A stretch of DNA of 64,000 bases from Polaromonas sp. (GCF_010365105.1 NZ_JAAFGZ010000004.1:62001-126000); one strand, 5' to 3'. Positions 30,895 through 38,671 are shown, counted from the stretch's first letter. Numbers and translations are program-made. Notes: generated from the sequence alone by a model not told the origin.

Positions 30895-31925
30895 GGCGCG
30901 GGCAGCAAGTCCTGGCTCACCACTTCCGAGACCTTGATGGGACGCTGCACCAGCCCCAGCGCAAGGTAGGTGTCAGCAGCTTTTTGCAGCACCGCCAGAT
31001 CAAAAGCGCCCAGCCCGTTTTTGCGTGTCGTGGCCGACACACTGGCCAGGTTGCGCAGGCCGATGACTTCACGGTTGATGGCAGCGTCCTTGCCGTCAAT
31101 CGCATACTTCACCGCCAGCGCCGCCGCCTCGTCGGGTTGCCGGATCATCCAGGCGGCACTGTCGCGGTAGGCTGCCAAAAACTGGCGCAGCAGCGGCTTT
31201 TTTTGCTGATAGGTTTCCTCGCGCACTACAAACATGTCGCTGGAGACGTTCAGGTAGTCCTTTACTTCCATGACGTTGACATCGGCCAGGCCTTTTTGCC
31301 GGCCGACCAGCAAGCCGGTGTCGGTGGCGGCGGTGGCGTCCACCTGGCCCTGCATCAGCGGCGCGAAATTGAGCAGGCCCGTCACCACGATGGTCACGTC
31401 CGACTCGCGCAGGCCAGCCTGATGCAGCAGCACCAGCAGGTTTTGTCGCGTGCCGCTGGACAGGCTGTAGACGCCAATCTTCTTGCCTTTCAGGTCCGCC
31501 GGCTTGTTGATATTGCTGCCCTTGAGCGACACCACGTTGAAGACATTTTGTGGATAGATGTCATAGATGGCGCGCAGCTTTTCACCCTTTTCGAGTGCCG
31601 AGAAAAAGGAACCCGGGTCGGTGAAGGCGATGTCGGCCTGCCCGGTCAGCAGGTTGCGCAGCGCGTCGCCGCCACCCGCGCCCGGCACGTAGCGCAACTC
31701 AATGCCTTTGGCCTTGAAAAAACCCTTGTCTTCATCGACCAGCAAGTTGGTCACTTCGGTGATCGGTTTGCTCCAGCCGGCGACAACGAATTTTTCCAGG
31801 CTGGCGGGCGGCGCGGCGAATGCGGTGCCCGCGAGGCCAGGTCCCAGCAGTGCGCAAGCCGTGGCGGCCGCAGCCAACCGCGTCAATGAACGACGGGCAA
31901 GCGAAGGATGCAAGATTTTTTTCAT
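30891..31925 (-). CDS. thiY: NMT1/THI5-like ABC substrate-binding protein (ThiY type)
   Basis: The 344-residue exported protein begins with a positively charged, twin-arginine-containing signal (RRSLTRLAAAA), cleaved probably near AFA-AP at residue 38. It continues as an NMT1-type type II binding protein: FVVAGWSKPITEVTNLLVDEDKGFF, GQADIAFTDPGSFFSALEKG and KKIGVYSLSSGTRQN. This superfamily also covers sulfonate, nitrate and thiamin-precursor binding. The TPP riboswitch makes a thiamin precursor (such as formylaminopyrimidine, HMP or a relative) likely. It overlaps both neighbours by four bases, showing tight coupling. Confidence 0.8.
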   Translation of the reverse strand: MKKILHPSLARRSLTRLAAAATACALLGPGLAGTAFAAPPASLEKFVVAGWSKPITEVTNLLVDEDKGFFKAKGIELRYVPGAGGGDALRNLLTGQADIAFTDPGSFFSALEKGEKLRAIYDIYPQNVFNVVSLKGSNINKPADLKGKKIGVYSLSSGTRQNLLVLLHQAGLRESDVTIVVTGLLNFAPLMQGQVDATAATDTGLLVGRQKGLADVNVMEVKDYLNVSSDMFVVREETYQQKKPLLRQFLAAYRDSAAWMIRQPDEAAALAVKYAIDGKDAAINREVIGLRNLASVSATTRKNGLGAFDLAVLQKAADTYLALGLVQRPIKVSEVVSQDLLPAP

Positions 31926-32701
31926 GATGGAGTTTGTTTGGGAAGCAGGGTGATACGCGACGCCAGCAGGCGTTTTTCAAGCACGAGGGACAACTGGTAC
32001 AGCAGCAGGCCCAGCAAGGTGATGAGCACTAGCACGGCAAACATCAGCGGCGTGTCCATCATGCCCTGCGAGGCAATGATGAGCGCGCCCAGGCCGGAAC
32101 TGCCGCCAATAAATTCTCCGACGACAGCGCCTACGAGCGCCAGCACCACGGCGACGCGAAAGCCGCCCAGGATGCCGGGCAGCGCCGAGGGCAGCTTGAG
32201 CCGCAGCAGCGTCTGCCAGCGTGTGGCGCCCAGCATGCGAAACAGCTCCAGCCGCGATTGATCGACCTGGCCCAGGCCGGTCATGGTGTTTTCCATCAGC
32301 GGAAAAAAGCAGACCAGCGCGGTGATCACCACCGTCGAGGTCATGCCAAAGCCGAACCAGACGATGAACAACGGCGCCAGCGCCAGCTTGGGAACAACCT
32401 GGCTGGTGATGACATAAGGCATCAACAATCGCCGCAGACTGGGCGATTCGCCCAGCGCCACGCCGCCGACCAGACCCAGCACGCAACCGGCGGCCAGCCC
32501 CAGGACCAGTTCCAGCACCGTCTGACCGATATGCGGCCACAAGTAGCCCGACAGCAGGCCTTTGTACAGCGCGTCAAACACCAGCGACGGCGGCGGCAGC
32601 ACCAGCGCCGACAGCTTGAGCTGGCGCGCCAGCAACTCCCAACCCAGCAACCCGGCGGCAAACAGCAGCCAGGCAAAAAAATGGGCCCAGCGAGCACTCA
32701 T
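31922..32701 (-). CDS. thiX: ABC permease (ThiX type)
   Basis: The 259-residue membrane protein has about six helices, and the EAA loop for the ATPase is near FRMLGATRWQTLLRLKLPSALPGILGG. It belongs to the SsuC/TauC/NrtB-like permease family. I chose ATG 32701, which overlaps the thiZ stop; the 16 residues upstream in frame overlap the ATPase gene. With ThiY and ThiZ it forms a complete importer. Confidence 0.86.
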   Translation of the reverse strand: MSARWAHFFAWLLFAAGLLGWELLARQLKLSALVLPPPSLVFDALYKGLLSGYLWPHIGQTVLELVLGLAAGCVLGLVGGVALGESPSLRRLLMPYVITSQVVPKLALAPLFIVWFGFGMTSTVVITALVCFFPLMENTMTGLGQVDQSRLELFRMLGATRWQTLLRLKLPSALPGILGGFRVAVVLALVGAVVGEFIGGSSGLGALIIASQGMMDTPLMFAVLVLITLLGLLLYQLSLVLEKRLLASRITLLPKQTPS

Positions 32702-33453
32702 GACGCACCCTCGCCACCGGCATCCATGCCCGACCTGAGCTGCGCACACAGCGCATTGAAGGCCGGGCTGTAGCGCACGTCGCGCCCGCGCGGCCGGGGC
32801 AGCGCCACCGGCAGGTCCTGGCAGATGCGCCCGCCTGCCATCACCGCCACCCGGTCGGCCAGATACACCGCTTCACTGATGTCATGCGTGACGAAAAACA
32901 CCGTGGTCTGGCGCAGGCGGCATAGCGCCAGCAAATCGTCCTGCAGGTCTTCGCGGGTGATGGCGTCAAGCGCGGCAAACGGCTCGTCGAGCAGCAGCAT
33001 GGCGGGCTCGCCGACCAGCGCGCGGGCAATCGCCACCCGGCTTTGCTGGCCGCCTGACAGATGGCGCGGATAATGGTGTTGAAGGGCCAGCAAGCCCATC
33101 AGCGACAACAGTTCGCGCGCCCTGGCCACGTCCTGCGGCGTGGGCGGATGGCGCAGCGACAGCGGCAGCAGCACGTTGTCGAGCACGGTGCGCCACTCCA
33201 GCAGCGTCGGCGACTGAAAGACAAAGCCCAGTTCGGGGCCGGGCCGGGTGTGCGGCACACCCTGCAGGCGGATCATCCCGGCACTCGGCTGCAGCAGGCC
33301 GGCAGCCAGCTTGAGCAGCGTGGTCTTGCCGCAGCCGCTGCGCCCGACCAGGCAATGGAACTCGCCCTGCGCGATGCGCCAGTCCACCCGGTCAACCACG
33401 GCCGGCCAGCCCGGATAGGTGTAGCTGACCTGCGCCATGTCCAGAAAACTCAT
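32698..33453 (-). CDS. thiZ: ABC importer ATPase (ThiZ type)
   Basis: The 251-residue ATPase has Walker A GRSGCGKTT, the Q-loop FVFQSPTLLEWRTV, signature HLSGGQQSR, Walker B LLLDEPFAALD and the switch histidine in FVTHDISEAV. It is of the SsuB/TauB/NrtD type. It starts 30 bases after the luxC-like gene, the only real gap in the operon, and overlaps thiX by four bases. Confidence 0.87.
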   Translation of the reverse strand: MSFLDMAQVSYTYPGWPAVVDRVDWRIAQGEFHCLVGRSGCGKTTLLKLAAGLLQPSAGMIRLQGVPHTRPGPELGFVFQSPTLLEWRTVLDNVLLPLSLRHPPTPQDVARARELLSLMGLLALQHHYPRHLSGGQQSRVAIARALVGEPAMLLLDEPFAALDAITREDLQDDLLALCRLRQTTVFFVTHDISEAVYLADRVAVMAGGRICQDLPVALPRPRGRDVRYSPAFNALCAQLRSGMDAGGEGAS

Positions 33454-33483
33454 GGCTGGCGCCCGTTTTTACAGTCCAGGGCG

Positions 33484-34944
33484 TTAATCGACATAGGGCG
33501 CAAAGCTTTCCGCGGCGAGTTCGGCCGATTGTTCAATCTCGACCATCTGGACCAGGTCCAGCAGATTGAAGCGTCCGTCGTGGTGCCAGCCGGCCTCGGG
33601 CGAGGTCATGCTGCCCAGCGCGCAGATGCGGGTCACGCCGGCCTGCCCCAGTTGCCCGGCCAATTCAAACAGCTCGGCGGGCGCGGCCGCCAGCCCCACG
33701 GTTTGCAGATAAACGCGGCTGCGGGCAATCTCGGGAAGCACCTGTGCCAGCGCGTCCACCGCCACCACCAGCACAGTGCGGTTCAGCGCGCTGGGCTCCA
33801 ACCCTTGCAATTGATCGGCATAGGCCACACGCCACGGCGCATCCAGCTCGCCGATCAGGCTGGCGCCGGGCTGCGTCATCAACCTGAGTTCTTGCGCCTG
33901 GTTCCATCGCGCCACCTCGCTGGCCTCGTTCAGCGGCAGCGTGCGGCGCGGAAACCTAGGCTCCAGACTCGCAATCGCCTGCGCCAGGTACTGGGCGAAG
34001 GCCTGCGGCGACACCTTGCCGCCGCGCTCGACATAAAACAGCTGCGGCGAATAACAACCTTGCTGGTCGTAGCGCACCACGTCGATGGCCGCCTGCTGCG
34101 CCGTGACCAAGGCCTTGCGCGCATCCAGCGCGGCACGTGCCACCATGCCGAAACTGAGCTTGTGGCCATACCCCAGAAAGCGCGTGGTGATGGGGACCTG
34201 CGCGCGCAATGCCTGCAGCGCGCCATTGCCGCCATAAGCCAGCACCACGTCAGCCTGCGCAAACAGCGCCTGCTCCAGCGGCGCGTCGCCGCCCTTCCAC
34301 CAGCCCACCGCGAGGCAGTCGGCCAGCGCCGGGTCCAGTTCCACCAGCAGGTGGGCGAACCAGCCGGCCAACAACGGCTCGGCGCTGGGCAGTTTGCCAA
34401 TGCTGCCTGACTTGACCAGCAGGCTGGAAATCAGACTCCACAGCGGCAAACCCGGCACATTGCCGGCCCAGACATGAACCAGCAACTCCGGCCCCACGGC
34501 CTTGGCAAAACCGCCCTTGGGGCGCGGCTGGAATTCATCGAGCAGCTTCGGATTGGCAAAGTCCTCGGCCACAAAGCGCTGCAGCTGCGGCTGGCGAAAA
34601 GTCTTGAGGTAACTGGTCAGCCCCAGCCGCACCGTCTCGGCGTCGTAGCCGGTGACCAGCGGCAGCAGTCGGTCGGCCTGCTGGCGATACGGGTCGCTGC
34701 GGTCCAGCAGGCGGGCGATGGCGCGATCGACCAGCGTGATGATCTGCGACACGCTGCGCGTCTTGAGGTAGGCCCGGCTGCCCTGCTTGACGCGCTCGGC
34801 CAGTGCTGACCATTGCGCCTGGCTCAGGACCGGCACGGCGACTTCGAGCCGCTCGCCGCCAGTGCCGAAATGCAACGTCTGCCATGCCAGCTCGTCTGCC
34901 TTGAAGCCCGGCAGGTAACCGGCCACGGCGTGTAATGTTGTCAT
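33484..34944 (-). CDS. LuxC-like acyl-thioester reductase
   Basis: The 486-residue protein belongs to the LuxC (acyl-CoA reductase) family, an aldehyde-dehydrogenase-like fold. The catalytic cysteine is in YDQQGCYSPQLFYVE at residue 297, matching the acylated cysteine of LuxC (about residue 286). The VHVWAGNVPGLPLWS segment is typical of the family. LuxC takes the acyl group from LuxE and releases an aldehyde using NADPH. It lies directly behind the LuxE-like gene (4-base overlap), as in lux operons, but there is no luciferase. Under a TPP riboswitch, the acyl group is more likely a thiamin-related carboxylate than a fatty acid; this is inference. Confidence 0.87.
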   Translation of the reverse strand: MTTLHAVAGYLPGFKADELAWQTLHFGTGGERLEVAVPVLSQAQWSALAERVKQGSRAYLKTRSVSQIITLVDRAIARLLDRSDPYRQQADRLLPLVTGYDAETVRLGLTSYLKTFRQPQLQRFVAEDFANPKLLDEFQPRPKGGFAKAVGPELLVHVWAGNVPGLPLWSLISSLLVKSGSIGKLPSAEPLLAGWFAHLLVELDPALADCLAVGWWKGGDAPLEQALFAQADVVLAYGGNGALQALRAQVPITTRFLGYGHKLSFGMVARAALDARKALVTAQQAAIDVVRYDQQGCYSPQLFYVERGGKVSPQAFAQYLAQAIASLEPRFPRRTLPLNEASEVARWNQAQELRLMTQPGASLIGELDAPWRVAYADQLQGLEPSALNRTVLVVAVDALAQVLPEIARSRVYLQTVGLAAAPAELFELAGQLGQAGVTRICALGSMTSPEAGWHHDGRFNLLDLVQMVEIEQSAELAAESFAPYVD

Positions 34945-36059
34945 GCGCGCGCGGCCTGCAAAAATTCTTCCACCGCCAGCGAGCAGCCTTTGGCCTGCGT
35001 GCCTTCGGCGCGGCCGAGCAGCAAAAATCCGTCCGTGACCGCCACGCCGACGTCTTCGGTGAGGATGGTCGTCACCGAGTTGAAATTGGCCAGGTCGCAG
35101 TGCGCCAGCACGCCCTGCTCGCCATGCGCCACCTCCGCGCCGCTCAAGGGGTTGACCAGCCGCGAGCGTATCCAGTGCGGGCCCGACTTGACCGCCGGCA
35201 GCACTGCATTGCCGTGGTCATAAAACTGCGTGCTGAGTTCGGTCATCCCGTACATGTTGATGCAATGCTCCGGCGGCACGCCCAGCAGAGCGGTCAATTG
35301 CGCATAAAATTGCGCCATGGGAATCTCGCGCGACAAGCCTTTGAAGCCACCGGTGTCCAGTACCTGGCTGCCCGCTGGCAGTGCAAAGTTTCGCCCCCGT
35401 GCTTCCAGCGCATCCATCAGGTGCACCAAACTGTAGGACGCGCCCAGCAGCGCATAAGGCTGACCCGTGGCCTCGGCCTGTGTCAGCGCTGCGCACACGC
35501 CCGCCGTATCAAGTCCGGCGGCGTCGATAAAGTAGCGGCTGCCGTCGGCGCCAAAGGTCTGTAACGCCAACGCCAGGTAATGCGCCAGCGAGGAGTTGGC
35601 CATCACTTCTTCAGTCGGAAACAGGATACCCATGGTGATGCGGCTCTGGCCGCGCATGAAACGCCGGGCGAAGTTGGCGCGCATCGAGGCGTCGTACACC
35701 GCCAGCGTTGGATGGTGGTGCTTGCCCTTGACGTCGCCCTGCGTGGTGCCGCTGGTCATGAACACGCGATCCGTGTTTGAAGGAGGCTGGCAGGTCAGGA
35801 TCAAGGCCTTGAAGGCACTGATGGGAACGGCCGGAATGTCCTGCCAGGTCTTGACCGTGCGCGGCGTCTTGCCGCGCTGCCGGCAAAAGCGCTGGAACGG
35901 TGTGTTGTGGGCAAACTGGTAGGCAAACAGCGCCAAAGCCTGGGCGTTGAAGGCCTCGTCAGTGACGCCATCTTGCGCCATGAAGGCCAGCACGCCGTCA
36001 ACGATGCGGTCGGCAAGGGCTTGCGAGCGGGCAGGTATTGCGGTGTCAAGGGCATCCAT
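34941..36059 (-). CDS. LuxE-like acyl-protein synthetase, first gene of TPP-riboswitch operon
   Basis: The 372-residue protein resembles LuxE: an adenylate-forming enzyme that activates a carboxylic acid with ATP and passes it to its own cysteine and then to LuxC. The nucleotide motif is FMTSGTTQGDVKGKH, and an acid-activation region ending in NMYGMTELSTQFYD is visible. The acyl-accepting cysteine lies near the C-terminus in AKGCSLAVEEF (about residue 359), as in Vibrio LuxE (Cys364). I chose ATG 36059 because AAGGA (36073-36069) is 9 bases away; ATG 36068 is too close to it. It is the first gene after the riboswitch. Confidence 0.87.
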   Translation of the reverse strand: MDALDTAIPARSQALADRIVDGVLAFMAQDGVTDEAFNAQALALFAYQFAHNTPFQRFCRQRGKTPRTVKTWQDIPAVPISAFKALILTCQPPSNTDRVFMTSGTTQGDVKGKHHHPTLAVYDASMRANFARRFMRGQSRITMGILFPTEEVMANSSLAHYLALALQTFGADGSRYFIDAAGLDTAGVCAALTQAEATGQPYALLGASYSLVHLMDALEARGRNFALPAGSQVLDTGGFKGLSREIPMAQFYAQLTALLGVPPEHCINMYGMTELSTQFYDHGNAVLPAVKSGPHWIRSRLVNPLSGAEVAHGEQGVLAHCDLANFNSVTTILTEDVGVAVTDGFLLLGRAEGTQAKGCSLAVEEFLQAARA

Positions 36060-36068
36060 GGTCGTCAT

Positions 36069-36105
36069 TCCTTCAAGAGGCTGCGGTGGCAGGGTGCTCC
36101 TGAAG
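36069..36105 (-). promoter_or_regulatory. Hairpin masking the luxE-like ribosome binding site (riboswitch expression platform)
   Basis: On the minus strand CTTCAGGAG (36105-36097) pairs over nine positions, one G-T, with CTCTTGAAG (36079-36071). The 3' arm of the stem overlaps the start of the AAGGA ribosome binding site (36073-36069). This suggests translational control by the upstream aptamer. The pairing is visible; the switch is inferred. Confidence 0.5.
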
Positions 36106-36139
36106 TCGTGATGGCCAGGGCGTGAACCCTGTCCTGACA

Positions 36140-36235
36140 GCTCTTCTTACGTCGGCATGACCCGATTCAAGTTCGCGGGTTTGGTGAAACCATCTCAGCC
36201 GCCCTGCCATCACTGGCCGGACTGCACCCCGAAGC
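36140..36235 (-). promoter_or_regulatory. TPP riboswitch (THI element) aptamer
   Basis: Read on the minus strand, the 96-base element has the THI-box landmarks in order: CGGGGTGC, then GGCTGAGA (36200-36193), an ACCCGCGAACTTGA block, and CGGGTCATGCCGACGTAAG (36163-36145). P1 is short: GCTT with GAGC, including one G-T pair. The aptamer binds thiamin pyrophosphate and normally turns downstream genes off when thiamin is plentiful. It lies about 80 bases upstream of the luxE-like start. Confidence 0.93.
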
Positions 36236-36440
36236 GGAAACGATTCTAAACGCAAGGGCCCGTCGCTTCGTGTGACGCGAGGCTGGCCGTCAACCGCTGC
36301 CGATGCGCATCGACTGCGCAGTGGCGTAGATGCTGTGGTCAATGCAAAACAGCATGTCCAAATGCTTCGCCACCGCGCACGAAAGGCTGTTGCTTTCCCG
36401 GCCAAACCAGCCACCGGCATGCATTTTGCTAGTAAAAACC
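36236..36440. other. Divergent intergenic region between TPP operon and nasT
   Basis: About 200 bases between the riboswitch aptamer and nasT. The promoters of the TPP operon (minus) and nasT (plus) should lie here. I could not pick convincing -35/-10 pairs. No other gene is visible. Confidence 0.5.
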
Positions 36441-37073
36441 ATGACATTGCCCCATTCCCTGCGCCTGGTGGTCATTGCACCGGACCTGATGATTGACGAT
36501 GCCCACGACGAGGCGGCCGTGGCGCTGGCCGAGCGCTCGCGGCAGCTGCGCATAGGCCTGCTGGAAGGCGGCTTCAACCTGATTGCCACGCTGCCAGCCG
36601 ACACCTTTCTGCGCGAACGGCTGGCGCAGTTGCAGCCCGACATGATCATCGTCGATGCCGAAAGCGATGCCCGCGACTCGCTCGAACACGTCGTCATGGC
36701 CACGCGCGACGAGCGCCGGCCCATCGTGCTGTTCACCAATGACGACGACACCCGGCATGTCAAGGATGCAGTAGCCGCAGGTGTTTGCGCCTATATCGTC
36801 GCCGGGCTGGAGCCCGCACGCATCCGGCCCATCCTCGATGTGGCGATGGCGCGCTTTGAGCACGAACAGGGGCTGCGCCGCGAACTGGCCGATGCACGCA
36901 CCGAACTGAAGGACCGCAAGGTCATCGACCGCGCCAAGGGCATGCTGATGCAGCGTCAGGGCCTGTCGGAGCAGGCGGCGTATGAAAAGCTGCGCAAGGC
37001 GGCCATGGACAAGGGCCTGCGTCTGGGCGACGTGGCGCAGCGCATGCTCGATGTGGCTGACCTGCTCGGCTAG
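36441..37073 (+). CDS. nasT: NasT-type antitermination regulator (receiver-like plus ANTAR domain)
   Basis: The 210-residue protein has an N-terminal receiver-like domain (about residues 6-125) and a C-terminal ANTAR RNA-binding domain (about 135-205) with DRKVIDRAKGMLMQRQGLSEQAAYEKLRKAAMD. ANTAR proteins bind pairs of hexaloop hairpins and prevent termination. Two nearby leaders contain such hairpins, so it probably controls nrtABC and nirB-cobA expression. Family members are usually held by the nitrate sensor NasS; no nasS is adjacent. ATG 36441 follows a GTAAAAACC stretch without a strong ribosome binding site; the 37 upstream residues in frame are not conserved. Confidence 0.88.
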   Translation: MTLPHSLRLVVIAPDLMIDDAHDEAAVALAERSRQLRIGLLEGGFNLIATLPADTFLRERLAQLQPDMIIVDAESDARDSLEHVVMATRDERRPIVLFTNDDDTRHVKDAVAAGVCAYIVAGLEPARIRPILDVAMARFEHEQGLRRELADARTELKDRKVIDRAKGMLMQRQGLSEQAAYEKLRKAAMDKGLRLGDVAQRMLDVADLLG

Positions 37074-37097
37074 GCCGTCAACGCCGAAATGGTGCGG

Positions 37098-37114
37098 TGC
37101 ACAACAGCAGTGCA
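37098..37114. promoter_or_regulatory. Candidate NtrC enhancer upstream of nrtABC
   Basis: TGCAC-N7-GTGCA is a 17-base inverted repeat with the half-sites and spacing of the NtrC consensus (TGCACC-N5-GGTGCA), differing at the inner C and G. It lies about 145 bases upstream of the sigma-54 promoter, a usual enhancer distance. Confidence 0.55.
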
Positions 37115-37155
37115 CTTCCTGAAAAGTGGGCTTTCAACCCGACGACAGCCAAAAT

Positions 37156-37218
37156 GCTATTGATTCAGTAGCTACTCATACAAGCAGGGCAAGCGGAAGA
37201 GCCCTATGAGCTTGAAAT
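37156..37218 (+). repeat. Interspersed repeat copy, nas region (copy 1 of 3)
   Basis: About 63 bases beginning GCTATTGATTCAGTAGC with CATACAAGCAGGGCAAGCGG in the middle. It aligns with 38788-38852 and 41594-41658. It lies between the NtrC site and the sigma-54 promoter. Confidence 0.6.
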
Positions 37219-37248
37219 TTTCAATCCTGGCCTGGCAACCGGCTTCAA

Positions 37249-37265
37249 TTGGCACAGCTTTTGCA
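37249..37265 (+). promoter_or_regulatory. Sigma-54 promoter of nrtABC
   Basis: TTGGCACAGCTTTTGCA contains the sigma-54 core TGGCAC-N5-TTGCA with the GG (-24) and GC (-12) dinucleotides at the right distance. The start of transcription should lie about 12 bases downstream, leaving a leader of roughly 140 bases before nrtA. Confidence 0.85.
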
Positions 37266-37279
37266 ATGAATTGAACAAT

Positions 37280-37330
37280 GGGCTTTGCGCTTCAACGGCG
37301 AGGTGGAAAGTCCAAAGAACAAAGGCGTTC
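37280..37330 (+). promoter_or_regulatory. Two-hairpin ANTAR target in nrtABC leader
   Basis: Hairpin P1 (37280-37313) has a stem GGGCTTT/AAAGTCC, a G-G mismatch, then CGCTTC/GAGGTG and the hexaloop AACGGC. Hairpin P2 (37317-37330) is GAAC-AAAGGC-GTTC. Both loops have A at position 1 and G at position 4, the signature bound by ANTAR proteins. P2 shares bases with the 5' arm of the terminator that follows, so it can act as antiterminator. Confidence 0.8.
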
Positions 37331-37382
37331 GAACCCTGCTGTCACACCTCGATGTGACGGCCCGGATCGAACGCCTTTTTTT
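37324..37382 (+). terminator. Leader terminator before nrtA (attenuator)
   Basis: GGCGTTCGA (37324-37332) pairs with TCGAACGCC (37367-37375), flanked by AAA and followed by a run of T's. An inner hairpin GTCACA/TGTGAC lies in its loop. It overlaps the P2 ANTAR hairpin, so NasT binding should favour read-through into nrtA at 37415. Confidence 0.85.
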
Positions 37383-37414
37383 ATTTTGTTGTTTTATTTC
37401 CAGGAGTTGCTGAC

Positions 37415-38671
37415 ATGACGGACCTGCTCAAACCTTCCCTGACCCGCCGCAGCGTGCTGCAAGCCGCCGCCGTGGGTGCCGTGGGCATCAGCCCGGCATT
37501 GCGCGCCGCCGTCTATGCGCAGGGCTCGGACGCGCCGGAAAAAAAGGAAGTCAGGATCGGCTTCATTCCACTGACTGACTGCGCGTCGGTGGTGATGGCG
37601 TCGGTGCTGGGCATCGACAAGAAATACGGCGTGACCATCATTCCGTCCAAGGAATCGAGCTGGGCCGGCGTGCGCGACAAGCTGGTCAACGGCGAACTCG
37701 ACTTTGCCCATGTGCTGTATGGCCTGATCTACGGCGTGCATCTTGGCACTGCCGGCCCGAAGAAGGACATGGCCGTGCTGATGACGATCAACAACAACGG
37801 CCAGGCGATCACGCTGAGCAAGAAACTCGCCGACAAGGGTGCCGTCGATGGCGCCGGACTGGCCAGGCTGATGGCGTCTGAAAAGCGCGAATACACCTTC
37901 GCCCAGACCTTCCCCACCGGCACGCATGCGATGTGGCTGTACTACTGGCTGGCGGCCAACGGCATCAACCCGATGACGGACGCCAAGGTCATCACCGTGC
38001 CGCCGCCGCAGATGGTCGCCAACATGCGCATTGGCAACATGGACGGCTTTTGCGTCGGCGAGCCGTGGAACCAGCGCGCCATCATGGACGGTATTGGCGT
38101 CACCGCCGTCACCACGCAGGACATCTGGAAAGACCATCCGGAAAAGGTCTTGGGCACGACCGCCGAGTTCACCCAGAAATACCCCAACACGTCCCGCGCC
38201 GTGACCGCCGCCATCCTGGAAGCGGGCAAGTGGATCGACGCCAGCCTGGCGAATAAAAGCAAAATGGCCGAAACCATCGCCGGCAAGGCCTATGTCAACA
38301 CCAGCGTGGACGCCATCAACCAGCGCATTCTGGGCCGCTACCAGAACGGCATGAGTGGCTCATTTGCCAAGACCTGGGACGACCCGAACCACATGAAGTT
38401 CTTCAACGACGGCGCGGTGAACTTTCCGTACCTGTCGGACGGCATGTGGTTTTTGACGCAGCACAAGCGCTGGGGCCTGATGAAAGAGCACCCGGACTAC
38501 CTGGCCGTGGCCAGGCAGATCAACAGGATCGACATCTACAAGCAGGCCGCCAGCGCCGCCAAGGTGAGCGTTCCAAAGGACATGATGCGCACCAGCAAGC
38601 TGATCGACGGCACGGTCTGGGACGGCAAGGACCCGAAAAAGTATGCCGACAGCTTCAAGGTTCACGCCTGA
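37415..38671 (+). CDS. nrtA: Nitrate ABC transporter substrate-binding protein (NrtA/CmpA type)
   Basis: The 418-residue protein has a Tat-type signal (LTRRSVLQAAAVGAVG) and a NrtA/CmpA-type binding domain beginning VRIGFIPLTDCASVVMA. Other family segments are TFPTGTHAMWLYYWLAANGI, GNMDGFCVGEPWNQ and MWFLTQHKRWG. It binds nitrate (or nitrite) in the periplasm for NrtBC. Good ribosome binding site CAGGAG. It is the first gene after the sigma-54 promoter and attenuator. Export argues against it being the cytoplasmic NasS sensor. Confidence 0.92.
   Translation: MTDLLKPSLTRRSVLQAAAVGAVGISPALRAAVYAQGSDAPEKKEVRIGFIPLTDCASVVMASVLGIDKKYGVTIIPSKESSWAGVRDKLVNGELDFAHVLYGLIYGVHLGTAGPKKDMAVLMTINNNGQAITLSKKLADKGAVDGAGLARLMASEKREYTFAQTFPTGTHAMWLYYWLAANGINPMTDAKVITVPPPQMVANMRIGNMDGFCVGEPWNQRAIMDGIGVTAVTTQDIWKDHPEKVLGTTAEFTQKYPNTSRAVTAAILEAGKWIDASLANKSKMAETIAGKAYVNTSVDAINQRILGRYQNGMSGSFAKTWDDPNHMKFFNDGAVNFPYLSDGMWFLTQHKRWGLMKEHPDYLAVARQINRIDIYKQAASAAKVSVPKDMMRTSKLIDGTVWDGKDPKKYADSFKVHA

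Noticed and set aside
30891-33453. Sulfonate/taurine or nitrate transporter reading of the minus-strand ABC genes
   Set aside because: The binding-protein superfamily allows it, but the THI element upstream and absence of sulfonate or nitrate genes in the operon favour a thiamin-related ligand.
33484-36059. Bioluminescence (lux) operon
   Set aside because: No luciferase (luxAB), luxD or luxG is present; the LuxE/LuxC-like genes sit with a transporter under a TPP riboswitch.
36068-36068. Start of the luxE-like gene at ATG 36068
   Set aside because: Its AAGGA would touch the ATG; ATG 36059 has a 9-base spacing.
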